A stretch of 13,703 nucleotides of DNA from Dissophora ornata (GCA_025201705.1 MU617412.1:1-13703), one strand, 5' to 3'. Shown: positions 1-9,032, numbered from the stretch's first letter. Notes: generated by a model not told the origin, from the letters alone. Translations and numbers: made by a program.

Positions 1-16
1 AAAAAAAAAAAAAAAA
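1..16. repeat. A16 homopolymer at window edge
   Basis: The window opens with 16 consecutive A. It lies about 200 bp past the stop of the minus-strand MRPL12 gene and is cut by the window edge, so its true length is unknown. It is simple low-complexity spacer DNA like the other A/T runs here. Confidence 0.8.
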
Positions 17-211
17 GATCGACTGTATAATAACATTGGATGTTTTTCAGATTTTGGGTACAGGTCGCCCGATCCAAAGTTCATCTCCAGGGTTATGTCA
101 GCCTCAGCCCTCAACGTCTTCTGGGTGACAGTTTTGGTCAAATTCTACTTGTAGTTCAACACATAGCGCCGGCCAATATAACTTGTATGAATCATAAATC
201 AAACAATAATA

Positions 212-217
212 TTTATT
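212..217 (-). terminator. Candidate poly(A) signal AATAAA for MRPL12
   Basis: On the minus strand the last codon plus TAA stop run into AATAAA (212-217). It overlaps the stop, so it would be usable only with a very short 3' UTR. No stronger hexamer was seen in the next 200 bp of the window. Use as the real signal is inferred. Confidence 0.4.
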
Positions 218-1045
218 CCAATGAGACAGTGGCTCCCAGATCTTCAAGAGTCTTCTTCAGCTTCTCTGCGTCTGCCTTGTTCAAGTTCTCCTTGACCACC
301 TTTGGTGCACCCTCGACAAACTTCTTAGCCTAGTGTCGTATGCAAGGTGAAGGTATCTGTGGGTTAGCAACTGACAACATCAAACTGATCAACGCTCAAC
401 GCCTTTTTTGTTTTCCGATCCAGTTTCTTACCTCAACCAAGTTGATTCCAGGAATGATGTTCTTGATCTCACGGATCAACTTTGCCTTGGCAGCTGCATC
501 GAACTTCTCGAGCTTAACGTTGAACTCGGTCTTCTCGACAACTTTCTCTTCCTATTATTTCACGTCGAAAATTTCAGGATAGGGATTAATTAGTGCGCAA
601 ACTCCTTTGTGCTGCACTCAATTTGTTATATCCACCCGCAATGAAATCCTGACAACGATCGTCGTACCTCAACGGGGGCAGCAGCAGCGCCGCCAGCGGG
701 AGCAGCACCGCCACCGACAGGCATAGCAATCTCCTGAATGTTAAGGCGGGTCTAATGTAGGACAAACATCAAGAGTCGAGGCACTATTAGTCTCTCAATT
801 GCCTTCGAAATGCAGCTATCCACATCCACAAACAGCCCGGACGACGTGCTCCCTGGCTTAACGAAAAGACAGAAGATCAGCTTTACCTTCAACAAGGAAA
901 CCAAGTCGGCAGTCTGAAGAAGAGTCAATCCTGAGATCTGGTCCACAATTGACACGATCTTGGGATCGACATCCTTGCTTGCTCCAGGAGCATCCAGCTT
1001 GTCGGTGGCAGCTGAAGAGTAGTTGGCAACTCTGCTCACAGCCAT
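213..1045 (-). CDS. MRPL12: Mitochondrial large-subunit ribosomal protein bL12m (L7/L12 family)
   Basis: Nuclear gene for the mitochondrial L7/L12 stalk protein, which recruits translation GTPases to the mitoribosome. Minus-strand exons: 1045-887, 751-668, 551-432 and 329-213. All junctions are phase 0 with GT/AG introns of 135, 116 and 102 nt; the stop is 213-215. The product is 159 aa from the first supported ATG. A short basic, Ser/Ala-rich start (residues 1-14) resembles a transit peptide. The N-terminal dimerisation region (about 31-61) reads [21 protein letters not shown] Gly/Ala/Pro hinge (about 64-80) follows, then the L7/L12 C-terminal domain (about 87-159) with [20 protein letters not shown] and a final GATVSLE. 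The stop codon overlaps an AATAAA hexamer. The frame is open upstream of 1045 to a TAG at 1115-1117 with a possible CTAG acceptor there, so the true N terminus may lie in an upstream exon. The family call is firm; only the 5' end is uncertain. Confidence 0.92.
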
Positions 1046-2072
1046 GCGGGGTGCATTTCTACGGTAGCCAATTGAAAGAGTGTGTGTCTGCCATAGTGAG
1101 CCTTGGTGCAGTTCCTAGAAAGCAGAGTCTGTATCCCAGTGCGTTCTCATTTGTTCCATACCTGGAAAAGGTGCGAGGAGCAAGACGGACAGAGACGGCG
1201 CGCAACTATATTGTGTGGAGTGTGGGTTATTATGTGGTGCTCGTAAATGAGTTTCCGGTGTTGGCCAAAATATTAAGAGGGCTGCATCGGATCGCATTTC
1301 CATTGTACGCGAAGTGCATGTCGCTGAATTCTAGGTCCGAAGGTCCTGATCAGCATCACCCTTCGTGGGCCAGCTGTCCTGTTCGACAACGTTTTCCCAA
1401 GAACATTTGATAGCATATTGTAGGTAGAGTAGTGTCAACTGTCTGTATCAGCAGTCTCCCTATTTACCATGGTGATGAAGATGTGGAGAAGTGCAGAGAA
1501 GAGAATGGGAGCAGAAAAGCAAAGGGCCCGCTCGCCTACCCGCCGGGGCAAGTGTAAACAGAATGTGACTGTAAAGCGTAGGAACCTCACGTGCCCACGC
1601 ATGGCTACACGCGGATTGAACTGCATGTTCTATCTCGCGATTTAAATTCAAGGGTTGCCTACAATTATTGATATACTTCATTTTCCTTTCTCTTTCTACA
1701 TGTTGGGTTGATGGTGATTAGCAGGTCAACTTGTCCCATCCCTTTGTAGTCTTTTTCTTTCTTTTAAATGGATATATTTCATGTTTTTTTTTTTTTTTTT
1801 TTTTTTTCTTTTTTTTTTTCTGATTTTGTTGTATCTTCTTGACGTCTTTCCACTCTTTGCCACAGGTGCATATCCGTCGCGCACTTCGACTCTCATCTGA
1901 CCGCACAAAAATACGCCATAACCTCATCAACCTTACAACGCAGGACCACTGCCATCCCGAAATCAAATCCCAATAATCGCCTTGGCGCCTCGACTATATA
2001 TCAAATGGAAAACATGTATTATCTCCTGACCTGTCCACGTAAAGCACGGTTCATGTTGCATCAATGCCTTGA
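1046..2072. other. Spacer between MRPL12 and the nuclear poly(A)-binding protein gene
   Basis: About 1 kb between two genes transcribed in the same (minus) direction. It must hold the 3' UTR of the poly(A)-binding protein gene on the right and the promoter and 5' leader of MRPL12 on the left. Open frames here are short, overlap on both strands and match no family I recognise. The notable elements are a T tract (separate entry) and a GT-AG pair on the minus strand (GTATGG at 1156-1161, CTAG ending at 1115) that could be a 47-nt intron upstream of MRPL12. No tRNA or other RNA gene was recognised. Confidence 0.6.
1784..1819. repeat. Long T/A homopolymer tract (36 nt, one interruption)
   Basis: The plus strand carries 24 T, one C at 1808, then 11 T. 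Read on the minus strand, the coding sense of both neighbouring genes, it is a 36-nt A tract. It lies about 254 nt beyond the stop of the nuclear poly(A)-binding protein gene and about 740 nt upstream of the MRPL12 ATG. It may be simple slippage-prone DNA, or a transcribed A-rich 3' UTR element. Confidence 0.9.
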
Positions 2073-3150
2073 TTAATAGGGAGCAAAGTAGCCACCGCGA
2101 CCACGGCTGCGACTGAAATGGTGGTTTGCAAGGAGTCAATAGGCAAAGGATCACGTTAGTACAATGCGATTGCTTCAAGTATGAACTCGGATAATATTAA
2201 ATAATGATGAAAAACATACCCTCTTCCACGATATCCTCCATGCATCGGAGGATGACCGTACATAGGAGTAGGAGGCCCGTATGGGTGGTGGCCAAAGCCA
2301 TGATGGCCTGCAACGCCTCCACGATATGAGCCTCTGCCACGGCCACGACCACGAGCTGCCATCCCTGGAATGTTAGTACGCTTAGGAGTCACCTAATGAT
2401 AGGAGCATCGATATTTGTTTGATACTAGTGAGCGCGCAAAGTCTTAACAGAAATGCTCAGATCTTGAATAAAGGGGAGTGTTCACATCGTTACCTTGATC
2501 AGACGTGCACGGAAGAGGGATTCGTTCAAGACCATAGCATTGGCAACTGAAGAGGGATCCGCAAACTCAACATAGGCGTAGCCCTTGGGTTGACCTGTCC
2601 ACTTGTCACACAAAATTGTGATACGGTTGATTGTTCCGCAAGATTGGAAATGCGCTTGAATTTCCTCTGGAGTTGAACCCCAGTCTACATTGCCTACATA
2701 GACTGACCGAGAGTCGACAGCCTCCTTGTCTACGAACAAATGATGGAACACAGTCAGATTCCCTGCCCAAATAACAACTTCCGCCGACATGTTGTTGGTG
2801 CACGCCATTTATCGACAAGTTTGTTGAAGAAAGTTGGTCCGCTATACCTTCCTCAGTCATGTTCATCTCCTTCTCTGCTTGAGCTTGCATCTCCCGGAGC
2901 TTGGCAGCCTCAGCCTCCATCTCCTTGACGCGTTGCTTCATAGCCTCGATTTCCTACACGAGCCAAAAAGAGATCGAAAGAGGCATTCCTTTGATCAGCG
3001 TCTATACCCTGATGGTCTGTCATCCTCAGTTGTTGTTATTTTGCCTTCCAGTAACACGTCGGCATATACCTCATCGCCAATATCTCTATCGAGGTCATCG
3101 TTGCCAACGTCGGTAATATGGCTGATATCCTGATTATCTTCTGCTGACAT
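2073..3150 (-). CDS. pab2: Nuclear poly(A)-binding protein, PABPN1/Pab2 family
   Basis: RRM protein of the PABPN1 family, which binds growing poly(A) tails in the nucleus and acts in 3'-end formation and RNA surveillance. Minus-strand exons: 3150-3070, 2953-2848, 2729-2494, 2392-2220 and 2112-2073, giving 211 aa. Junction phases are 0, 1, 0 and 2, all GT/AG, with introns of 116, 118, 101 and 107 nt. Order of parts: acidic N terminus (1-27, [12 protein letters not shown]...); coiled-coil (about 28-62, Glu/Lys/Met heptads ending MNMTEE, as in the family); one RRM (about 71-145) with RNP2 VYVGNV (72-77) and RNP1 KGYAYVEF (111-118), preceded by [10 protein letters not shown]; the family signature [10 protein letters not shown]; then an Arg/Gly/His/Pro-rich tail ending GRGGYFAPY, matching the Arg-rich, aromatic C terminus of PABPN1. 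The whole protein is collinear with the family, so the exon model is well supported. Confidence 0.95.
2155..2161 (-). other. Intron branch site TACTAAC in the last intron of the pab2-like gene
   Basis: The last intron (2113-2219, minus) has the perfect donor GTATGT, a perfect TACTAAC branch consensus 42 nt before the acceptor, and the acceptor TTTCAG. This sets the final exon (2112-2073), which adds only 12 residues and the stop. It also shows the host uses a yeast-like branch consensus. Confidence 0.8.
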
Positions 3151-3857
3151 GCTATTCCGGATGATGGAAAAACCGCATATTTAGAACAAGGGCAGGGAAA
3201 GAGGAGAGGGGCACAAAAAAAAAACTTGAGGCAAGGGATATAAAAAAAAAGGAGGGATATCAAAATAACATTTCCAACAAAACGCGCAGAAAAAAAAAAG
3301 CCGCTGATGTCTCCATGAGCGCGATTCAATGAAAGACCGTTTGGTAAATTAATTTTGAAAGGGTGAACGTGCAAGATGGTTCTGTTGGACACTGATATTA
3401 AAACCACATGGAGAGGAACATGTGCACAGCGAAGAATGCATCCATTCCATCCGGAGATCAATTATTTGATTGTCTCCCAAAGCAAAAAAAAATTAAAATT
3501 AATCTAATGGGACTAAGGCGACGAAGAAAATAGTGTTCCTGGATCTTGTGGAAAAGTGATTGGCATGGTGCTGGTTGAATGGCAAACCTACATTGATTCT
3601 TCAGGGTAAGGAAGGCGACGATTGAGGAGGGTGAAAAAAGGTGCATGGAGCTCCAGTGCTTGTTCCAGCTGACCTTTCGCTTGATATTTTTGTTGCGAAT
3701 TCTGTACAATCAAACAACTGAACGTAAACGAACATTTTACGCATTTGCTTCGCCACCTTTAACTGCTCTTTTTCGGGATCTCTGGATCTTGTTGTGATCA
3801 GCATCAGCGACAGGGCACAGCAAGCAATCATAACATACAATAATCATACCCAGTACT
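3151..3857. other. Divergent promoter region between pab2-like gene and a small gene
   Basis: About 700 bp between two genes that point away from each other. It should hold both promoters and 5' leaders. It is A-rich, with several A runs of 8-10 nt at 3218-3226, 3243-3251, 3290-3298 and 3483-3491. I saw no convincing TATA box at a usual distance for either gene. Open frames on both strands match nothing I recognise. Confidence 0.6.
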
Positions 3858-4215
3858 ATGGACAAAGTCAAGGGTTTCTTCTACGGCACGCCAGAGCGAG
3901 CTCCCAAGCGAACCGCCGAATCTGTCCAGCCTCACCGTTGCGCGAAGCATGTCGAAGATTTCTTGGATGCCATCACAAATTTTGATGTCCAGGATCAGTG
4001 GAGCCTTGTCTTGCAATGCATGAAGAGCGAGGAAGGGTATGAAAAGAACATCGCAGCTCGCTATCAGTGCCCTCAAGCATCAACTGCATAGACATCAGTT
4101 GCTTTTGTTGACATGTCCTCGCTAACAAGACTCCGATTCCTGTATTTCATCCACTGATAGACAAGAACCTCCCAGACATTCTTCTCCCAATGTCAAGCCT
4201 GACCAAAACGTCTAG
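3858..4215 (+). CDS. Small hypothetical protein (77 aa), two exons, degenerate twin-CX9C layout
   Basis: I do not recognise this gene by name. Exons 3858-4036 and 4161-4215 are joined through a 124-nt intron with donor GG|GTATGA, a branch-like GCTAAC about 40 nt before the acceptor, and acceptor GATAG; the codon across the junction is Gly. The start is the first ATG in the frame after an in-frame run of non-coding sequence. The product is 77 residues with no signal peptide or membrane segment, starting MDKVKGFFYGTPERAPKRT. It has two cysteines, Cys28 and Cys54. A helix-loop-helix of the CHCH fold would place four Cys at 28, 38, 44 and 54, but here 38 is Ala and 44 is Val, so only the outer pair would remain. 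The C terminus is Pro/Ser-rich. A second acceptor at 4090 would give an earlier stop and a different tail. Gene reality is likely; function is unknown. Confidence 0.6.
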
Positions 4216-4328
4216 ACAATGTGCGTTGGATATTCCGGACACATGGAATTCTTCAATGGCTCTGTATTTTGATTTTGGATTATCTTGGTCCTAGTTGATC
4301 AATAGGGGCCCTCTCTGCTCTATATGCC

Positions 4329-4442
4329 ATGGACATGCCAGGAGGATGTGCTGTTCCGGAGCTTCTCGGGACATCCATTGGCGTCCAAAGTAGCCATGTC
4401 TCTCCGGAGGAGCAGTATGGAATGGTGCCGATGGAAATTTAG
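4329..4442 (+). pseudogene. Possible gene fragment, 37-codon open frame
   Basis: A short plus-strand frame begins MDMPGGCAVPELLGTSIGVQ and ends at TAG 4440-4442. Its composition looks like protein rather than random translation. The frame stays open upstream to a possible acceptor CAATAG at about 4304. I do not recognise the family. It could be an exon of an unrecognised gene, a relic, or chance. Confidence 0.2.
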
Positions 4443-4868
4443 GCAATTGTACGCTCAAATAGTTTCCAATAAAAAGCGCGGTGGATGCGTAGAAAGCTGA
4501 CTACTGGATGACATTTATGTCGATGTTATATAGACACGCCCAGTCTACGAAGGTTAGCATCAATCAAGTTTCGGGATATGCTAAGTAGAATGCAGCTTCT
4601 GAAGAACCAGACGGTCTTAATCGGGCGAGTAAGAAACTTAAGTAAGCTCTCCTTCGATGATCACTCCATGATAAAAGGGCATCGTGAGACCAGGAACAGT
4701 AGTCTAGTCTCCCTGGAGCTGTCGGATAAATTTGAAACATTACTGGAACGTCATTCTGGGCCGATCTGGAGCTGTCATGCCTGCATATTATTGTATTGCA
4801 CAGGAAATACATACGAAATACATGTATGCTATTCATCAATGTATCAGACTGTGCACGTGTAACATAAG

Positions 4869-4976
4869 ATGAGAGCTAGAGGACATGTCCCTAATGTCCT
4901 AAGAAGAGCTTCTCAGTTGGTTGATGAAAGAGGATTACTGGAAGCTGCACAGCCTGAGCGAGCTCCTGGGGGCTAG
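4869..4976 (+). pseudogene. Possible gene fragment, 35-codon open frame
   Basis: Plus-strand frame of 35 codons starting MRARGHVPNVLRRASQLVDE, with charged and leucine residues spaced as in a helical protein. No homolog recognised and no splice partners found. Relic, microprotein and chance are all possible. Confidence 0.15.
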
Positions 4977-5640
4977 AACCTCTAATACGCTTTTGCTTTC
5001 AGAAATTGTGTCGTGCATCTTTCGATATTTCGACTGAGAGCCTGCTCCGCCCAGCACAGATGAGCTATCAACGCTGGAAGAGGCTCAGGGATAGGGGTCG
5101 ACTGGACAAAGAAAATGGATTGGGCTCTCCTTTCGAAGAAGGAGTAGCACAGACCTGAGCAGTGATGTGGGTGTGGCAGTGCGTTAAAGGGACGACCAAG
5201 TCGACAAGTGAGCAGCAAATACAGAAAGACGGAGATGGAGAAATGCAGTTAAAAGAGTTCACTAACAATGAACATTGCTCAGATATTGTCAGATATTGTA
5301 TGTACCTCTTCTTTTAGAAAAGCCGTTACGGAGTATGCTTACGTGGGGTGGAAAGGGGCCGCTTCTTGATGTATCGTGGAGACGGCGCTCTAGATTTTAG
5401 TGAGCACTCTCATTCTTCTACCGTTTCGAGTGTATGTATCCAATATAGAAGTGAGATTAGGTAGGACGCAGCCGACATTCTCTTGTCCACAAAGCGTTGT
5501 CATCTACCTTGTAGTCACGAAAAAGGAAAGGAAGAGGCTGGCATGGACACGCCGTAATAGCGTATAATGATACAAATACTTAAACAAAAAAACACCGAGA
5601 TGCCACATGGAAAACAAGAATAGATGTCTGTTTGTTTTTT

Positions 5641-5646
5641 TTTATT
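5641..5646 (-). terminator. Poly(A) signal AATAAA for the KNH-like gene
   Basis: On the minus strand AATAAA lies 84 nt past the stop of the KNH-like gene, followed by an A-rich stretch. The distance is typical of a fungal 3' UTR. Confidence 0.6.
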
Positions 5647-5730
5647 AATTGCTGTTTTTACAGGGGTCTATGATACATGTTGCATTTCAGGATTTTGTTC
5701 CAGGCAGGTGGGTAAAGCGAGGAAGAGGTA

Positions 5731-6624
5731 TTATACAAGTGAATTTCTTGGAGAGAAGGCAGGCAGACTAGTGTCGAACTTGTGGGTGAGGCCAGAGAAC
5801 TTGCGGCCCTTGCCGATGATCTCGACCTTGATCTGGTACATCTGCAGAGGGATATCCTCAGGCAAGAACACATAGATAAAGCCGGCCTTGGCATCGATAT
5901 TGGTGGCCAACACCCTCACAACCTCTTTCTTGCGGTTCACCAACAAGAGATTGACCCGAGCACGGCGTGCCGTCTCCAGGGCCTTGGGGATCGTCCAACC
6001 GATCGTGTAAGGAGCGAGGAGCACCAAGTTGGTCTTTGGCTGGTGTGTCAACTCAACAACCTCTGTCTCCTGGATCGCATTCTGGTGCTTCTTCTTGAAG
6101 TTAAACTCGGCCAACTCGGGCTTGCTCAAGACCGTCTCCTTTTCTTTGTCATCAATAGTCTCAAAGCTTCCGAGATGGCGTACGGTCTCCAGCTCGGGAT
6201 CGATACCTTCGTTATCAACTAGGATAACACTCTGAACGAGGGATCGACCGATGACAGTCGAGGTGCGTCCTTTGTAGACAGTGAGCAGGAGTGAATAGGT
6301 GCCGGTCTTAATTTCGGGGCGCAGATTGACCAAGGCAGAACCGCGACGCGTGGGGACGTAGCGTCGAAGGAGAATAGATTCCTTCCGCTCATGATTGAGA
6401 AGTGCAATGTCCATGGTAGATCCCTCAGGCATTTGAAGGGTATCCCAGGAAACGACAGGCAGCGAGTCTACGAGCCAGAGGGTATCCGTCAGAGGTGTGC
6501 TCACGTCGAACCGGAAGGGCAGCGGCTTGGAGGAGAGTTGTGGGGCAGGAAGGGCATTAACGCAGAAGGCCGCGAGCAGAGCAAGCAAGAGGCAGGCGAA
6601 TGTGATTATTGAGTGTTTGGCCAT
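5731..6624 (-). CDS. Secreted protein with Kre9/KNH-like domains
   Basis: Intronless gene for a 297-residue secretory protein. The start at 6624 is chosen because it follows CAACAACA (good Kozak context) and opens a classic signal peptide: MAKHS, a hydrophobic core at about 6-22, and an AXA-type site after Ala24 (VNA|LP). The longer open frame upstream to 6888 is Ser/Phe-rich leader sequence and is rejected. The mature part holds two Ig-like beta segments, about 37-137 (FDVSTPLTDTLWLVDSLPVV, ...GTYSLLLTVYKGRTSTVIG) and about 193-285 (LVLLAPYTIGWTIPK, ...YQIKVEIIGKGRKFSG). Both follow the pattern of the Kre9/Knh1 N-terminal domain found in fungal wall and surface proteins: an entry strand, a W residue, and a closing Y-x-[IL]-x-[VL]. 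A Lys/Glu-rich linker (155-190) joins them. There is no Ser/Thr-rich stalk, no C-terminal GPI signal and no N-x-S/T sequon, so it is probably soluble or wall-associated. Domain assignment rests on pattern, not on a search. Confidence 0.7.
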   Translation of the reverse strand: MAKHSIITFACLLLALLAAFCVNALPAPQLSSKPLPFRFDVSTPLTDTLWLVDSLPVVSWDTLQMPEGSTMDIALLNHERKESILLRRYVPTRRGSALVNLRPEIKTGTYSLLLTVYKGRTSTVIGRSLVQSVILVDNEGIDPELETVRHLGSFETIDDKEKETVLSKPELAEFNFKKKHQNAIQETEVVELTHQPKTNLVLLAPYTIGWTIPKALETARRARVNLLLVNRKKEVVRVLATNIDAKAGFIYVFLPEDIPLQMYQIKVEIIGKGRKFSGLTHKFDTSLPAFSPRNSLV

Positions 6625-6953
6625 TGTTGTTGATGATATGAAGGCGTGAAGAGGATGCTGTTTGTCGTCAATAGTAAGAAGGGAAGGTGTACTGTGGGGA
6701 TCGATATCGAGTATAGAAAAAAAAGAGAAAAGAAAAAAGACAACCGTGGAAATGGCCCTGAGAGATAAATACAAAAAAAAGATGTGGATATGAATTGGGC
6801 AGGGCAGCAATGTTGAAATGGTGGCAAGCGTTTGTTGTGCAGTTGAGAGCGGCGGTGAATATTTACAACGAGAGGGAAGAAAGAACAACGGATGCAGCGT
6901 GAGAGCAAAAAAGAAAACAGAAAGTGGAAAAGAGATGTGCGCGCCTTCTGCTG

Positions 6954-6961
6954 TTTATATA
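6954..6961 (-). promoter_or_regulatory. TATA-like element upstream of the KNH-like gene
   Basis: The minus strand reads TATATAAA here, 330 nt upstream of the KNH-like ATG. If used, the 5' leader would be about 300 nt, which is long but plausible for a fungal secretory gene. The assignment rests on the motif only. Confidence 0.4.
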
Positions 6962-8239
6962 AGAATCGATTATGTCTGCGGACAGGGCAGCGTGCTCTCT
7001 CGCAGGATAGTGGCAGTGTACCGACGCCCAGAGGGCGGTCGCCCTGCCGCAAAAAAAAAATAGAATTTGGTTGCGTGTCCAGGTCGTCTATATTTATCCA
7101 TTCACTCCCATTGAATATGATTCAACTCAATTCCCCTGTTCCTGACCTATTTTCGCTCTTATCTCGCACATGCCCTATCACTTGGTGCTCTGTCTCTGCG
7201 TATCCTCCTTTTACTCCCTCTCCCTCCCCTCAAACGAATGACCACTGCTCGACTCTGGACGGACCATCGACGAGGGTCCGGAGAGCCACGGGTATCCACG
7301 CAGCACAAAAAAAGAATGACCGCGGGGCATGACAAGAAAGGACGCTCTTTTTTTTTCGCCCGTAGGCTGCGGTAAGGACCGCCATGGAACGCGGCGCACA
7401 TCAACTCAAACTTGCATTTTTCCGCATTTTCTTTTCTCCCTAGCCCTTGCCGTCATACTTCTCATTCTTTCTTTGCATGGGGAGTTGGTACATCACCTCC
7501 CCAACCAACTTCTGTTTCCTTTGCCTTGAGCGCCCATTACACACACATCTTGTGTTGTCAATTGCGATGTATTTTCAGATATTTATTTTTGTTGACCTGT
7601 CATATAGTCATGTAGCCTAGCCGGACGCTGAGTTCAAGAAATCATGTCCTATAAACGCATCGGTAGACATAACCGACTGGACAGCCAGTAGCGTTTTCTT
7701 GCGAACCCATTGAATTGCATGATATAGTCTCCGCTTTTTAGGTATCCGCTGAACAGTAGGCTAAATGTGGCGATGACAGCAAACTCGCAGATGGTAAAAA
7801 ATCAAGAGTAGATAGAAACTGACGGGCGATACTATGCTGCAGCCATAAGATCATGCCCAGACGGATAGGACGGACCTCTCTTCCCTTTCTTCCGCGGCGA
7901 TTTGGACTGCGATGAGATACAGAAAGAATCGATGTGCTTTCTACTTTCCAAAGAAGGTATAATTGATTCACTACCCGCATAGGCAAGAAGGCGTCTAGTC
8001 TGTCAACCTACATTTTCCAGCGTAAAAAGTAAAAAAAAAAATAAATAAAAAGGAGGTGCAAGGTTTGCGCTTGGATGAGACCTCTACCGGTTCTGACAAC
8101 GCCGAGGAGCCCAGAGGGTGTTGGAAGCCCGTCAGCACACATGGTTACGCCATTTTTTTTTTCCCAGCCGCGGAGTACAGAGTTTTGGGCTACTAATACG
8201 TCATTGAAAACAGTCACAAATCACTCACTCACTCAGCGC

Positions 8240-8275
8240 ATATTCACAGCAATATTCACAGCAATATTCACAGCA
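8240..8275 (+). repeat. Three exact tandem copies of a 12-bp unit
   Basis: The unit ATATTCACAGCA is repeated three times without change, ending 34 bp before the RBM5-like start codon. A short TCAC run (8221-8234) precedes it. It probably lies in the 5' leader. Confidence 0.9.
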
Positions 8276-8309
8276 TTCAACCACACCTCATCAGAGTGCA
8301 GTAACCGAC

Positions 8310-8999
8310 ATGCAAGAGCAGGACTCGGCAACGGGGAAGTCCTCACCCGACACACAGAGGAAGAGCGCTATCCTACATCAAGATAGGAGCCGTAGCAGGG
8401 GCAGCAGAAGTAGAAGTAGAAGTGGAAGTGGGAGTAGGAGCAGGAGCAGGAGCCGGGCTGCCCGCTATCAGCACAACAGCCGTCATGATAGTTCAGACAC
8501 CAGCAGAAGTCGTGGGGGGAGCTCAAGCCCTCACCGCGAACATGATTCCCACCGGGGCTCAAATTCATCTCACCGTGACAGAGACAGAGATAGAGACAGG
8601 GATCTGGAGAAAGAGAAGGAAAGGGATAGAGATCATGGATATGAAAGACGGTTATCCGACAGGAACCGTGGTTACCGGTCAGACAGCTACCAGCCTGACA
8701 GCCGACAGTCGAACTCTCGGTATGAGGGTAATGGCCGTCATCGCCAACAGTCATCCTGGCGCCGGAGCGAAGTATGGAAGCACATGTTTGGAGTGGTGCG
8801 TTGTTGTTTGACAAATCAATGTATAATCAAACATAGCTCTCAAAACGCAATCATGTCTCGAACTGTTCACACTCTCTAGAATGATTCAATGCAGGGCGAA
8901 CCACAGCTTGAAATCATCATGCAAGGGTTGCCATTGAATTGTCAGGAAAACGACGTAAGGAAGTGTGAGGAGTCTATTTGCCACCTTCGCACGATCAGG

Positions 9000-9032
<33 letters not shown>

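Larger units (their letters stand above)
4216..5730. other. Gene-poor spacer of about 1.5 kb
   Basis: This lies between the small plus-strand gene and the 3' end of the minus-strand KNH-like gene, so the flanking transcripts converge. A poly(A)-type AATAAA at 4468-4473 (plus) could end the left gene, and AATAAA at 5641-5646 (minus) could end the right one. Short open frames occur at 4329-4442, 4578-4862 and 4869-4976 (plus) and 4982-5218 (minus). None matches a family I recognise, and none has a clear intron chain. Some stretches have protein-like composition and may be remains of a lost gene or element. Confidence 0.55.
6625..8309. other. Divergent spacer between the KNH-like gene and the RBM5-like gene
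   Basis: About 1.7 kb with the 5' leader and promoter of the minus-strand KNH-like gene on the left and of the plus-strand RBM5-like gene on the right. The left part is C/T-rich on the minus strand, with A runs. The right part has a 12-bp triplicate and a TCAC run just before the coding start. Open frames at 6892-7332 (plus) and 7738-7986 (minus) show no recognisable domain and are treated as chance. No tRNA, rRNA or mobile element was recognised. Confidence 0.6.

Noticed and set aside
3036..3461. 141-codon minus-strand frame over pab2 exon 1 and its upstream region
   Set aside because: It is in a different frame from the conserved PABPN1 exon and shows no domain; it arises by chance in A/T-rich DNA.
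6625..6888. 88-residue N-terminal extension of the KNH-like protein
   Set aside because: It is Ser/Phe/Leu-rich leader translation that would bury the signal peptide. The ATG at 6624 has better context and starts the signal peptide directly.
7021..7060. GC-rich inverted repeat followed by an A run (AGGGCG-GT-CGCCCT), like a bacterial terminator
   Set aside because: The context is eukaryotic, the loop is only 2 nt, and it lies upstream rather than downstream of the nearest gene.
7738..7986. Minus-strand 82-codon frame in the large divergent spacer
   Set aside because: No recognisable domain, no supporting splice partners, and ordinary chance length.
8368..8814. Long open frames on the minus strand (8368-8814) and in the +2 frame (8422-8811) across exon 1 of the RBM5-like gene
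   Set aside because: They mirror the repetitive AGC/AGA/GAC codons of the RS/RD domain; low-complexity coding sequence keeps other frames open by composition.
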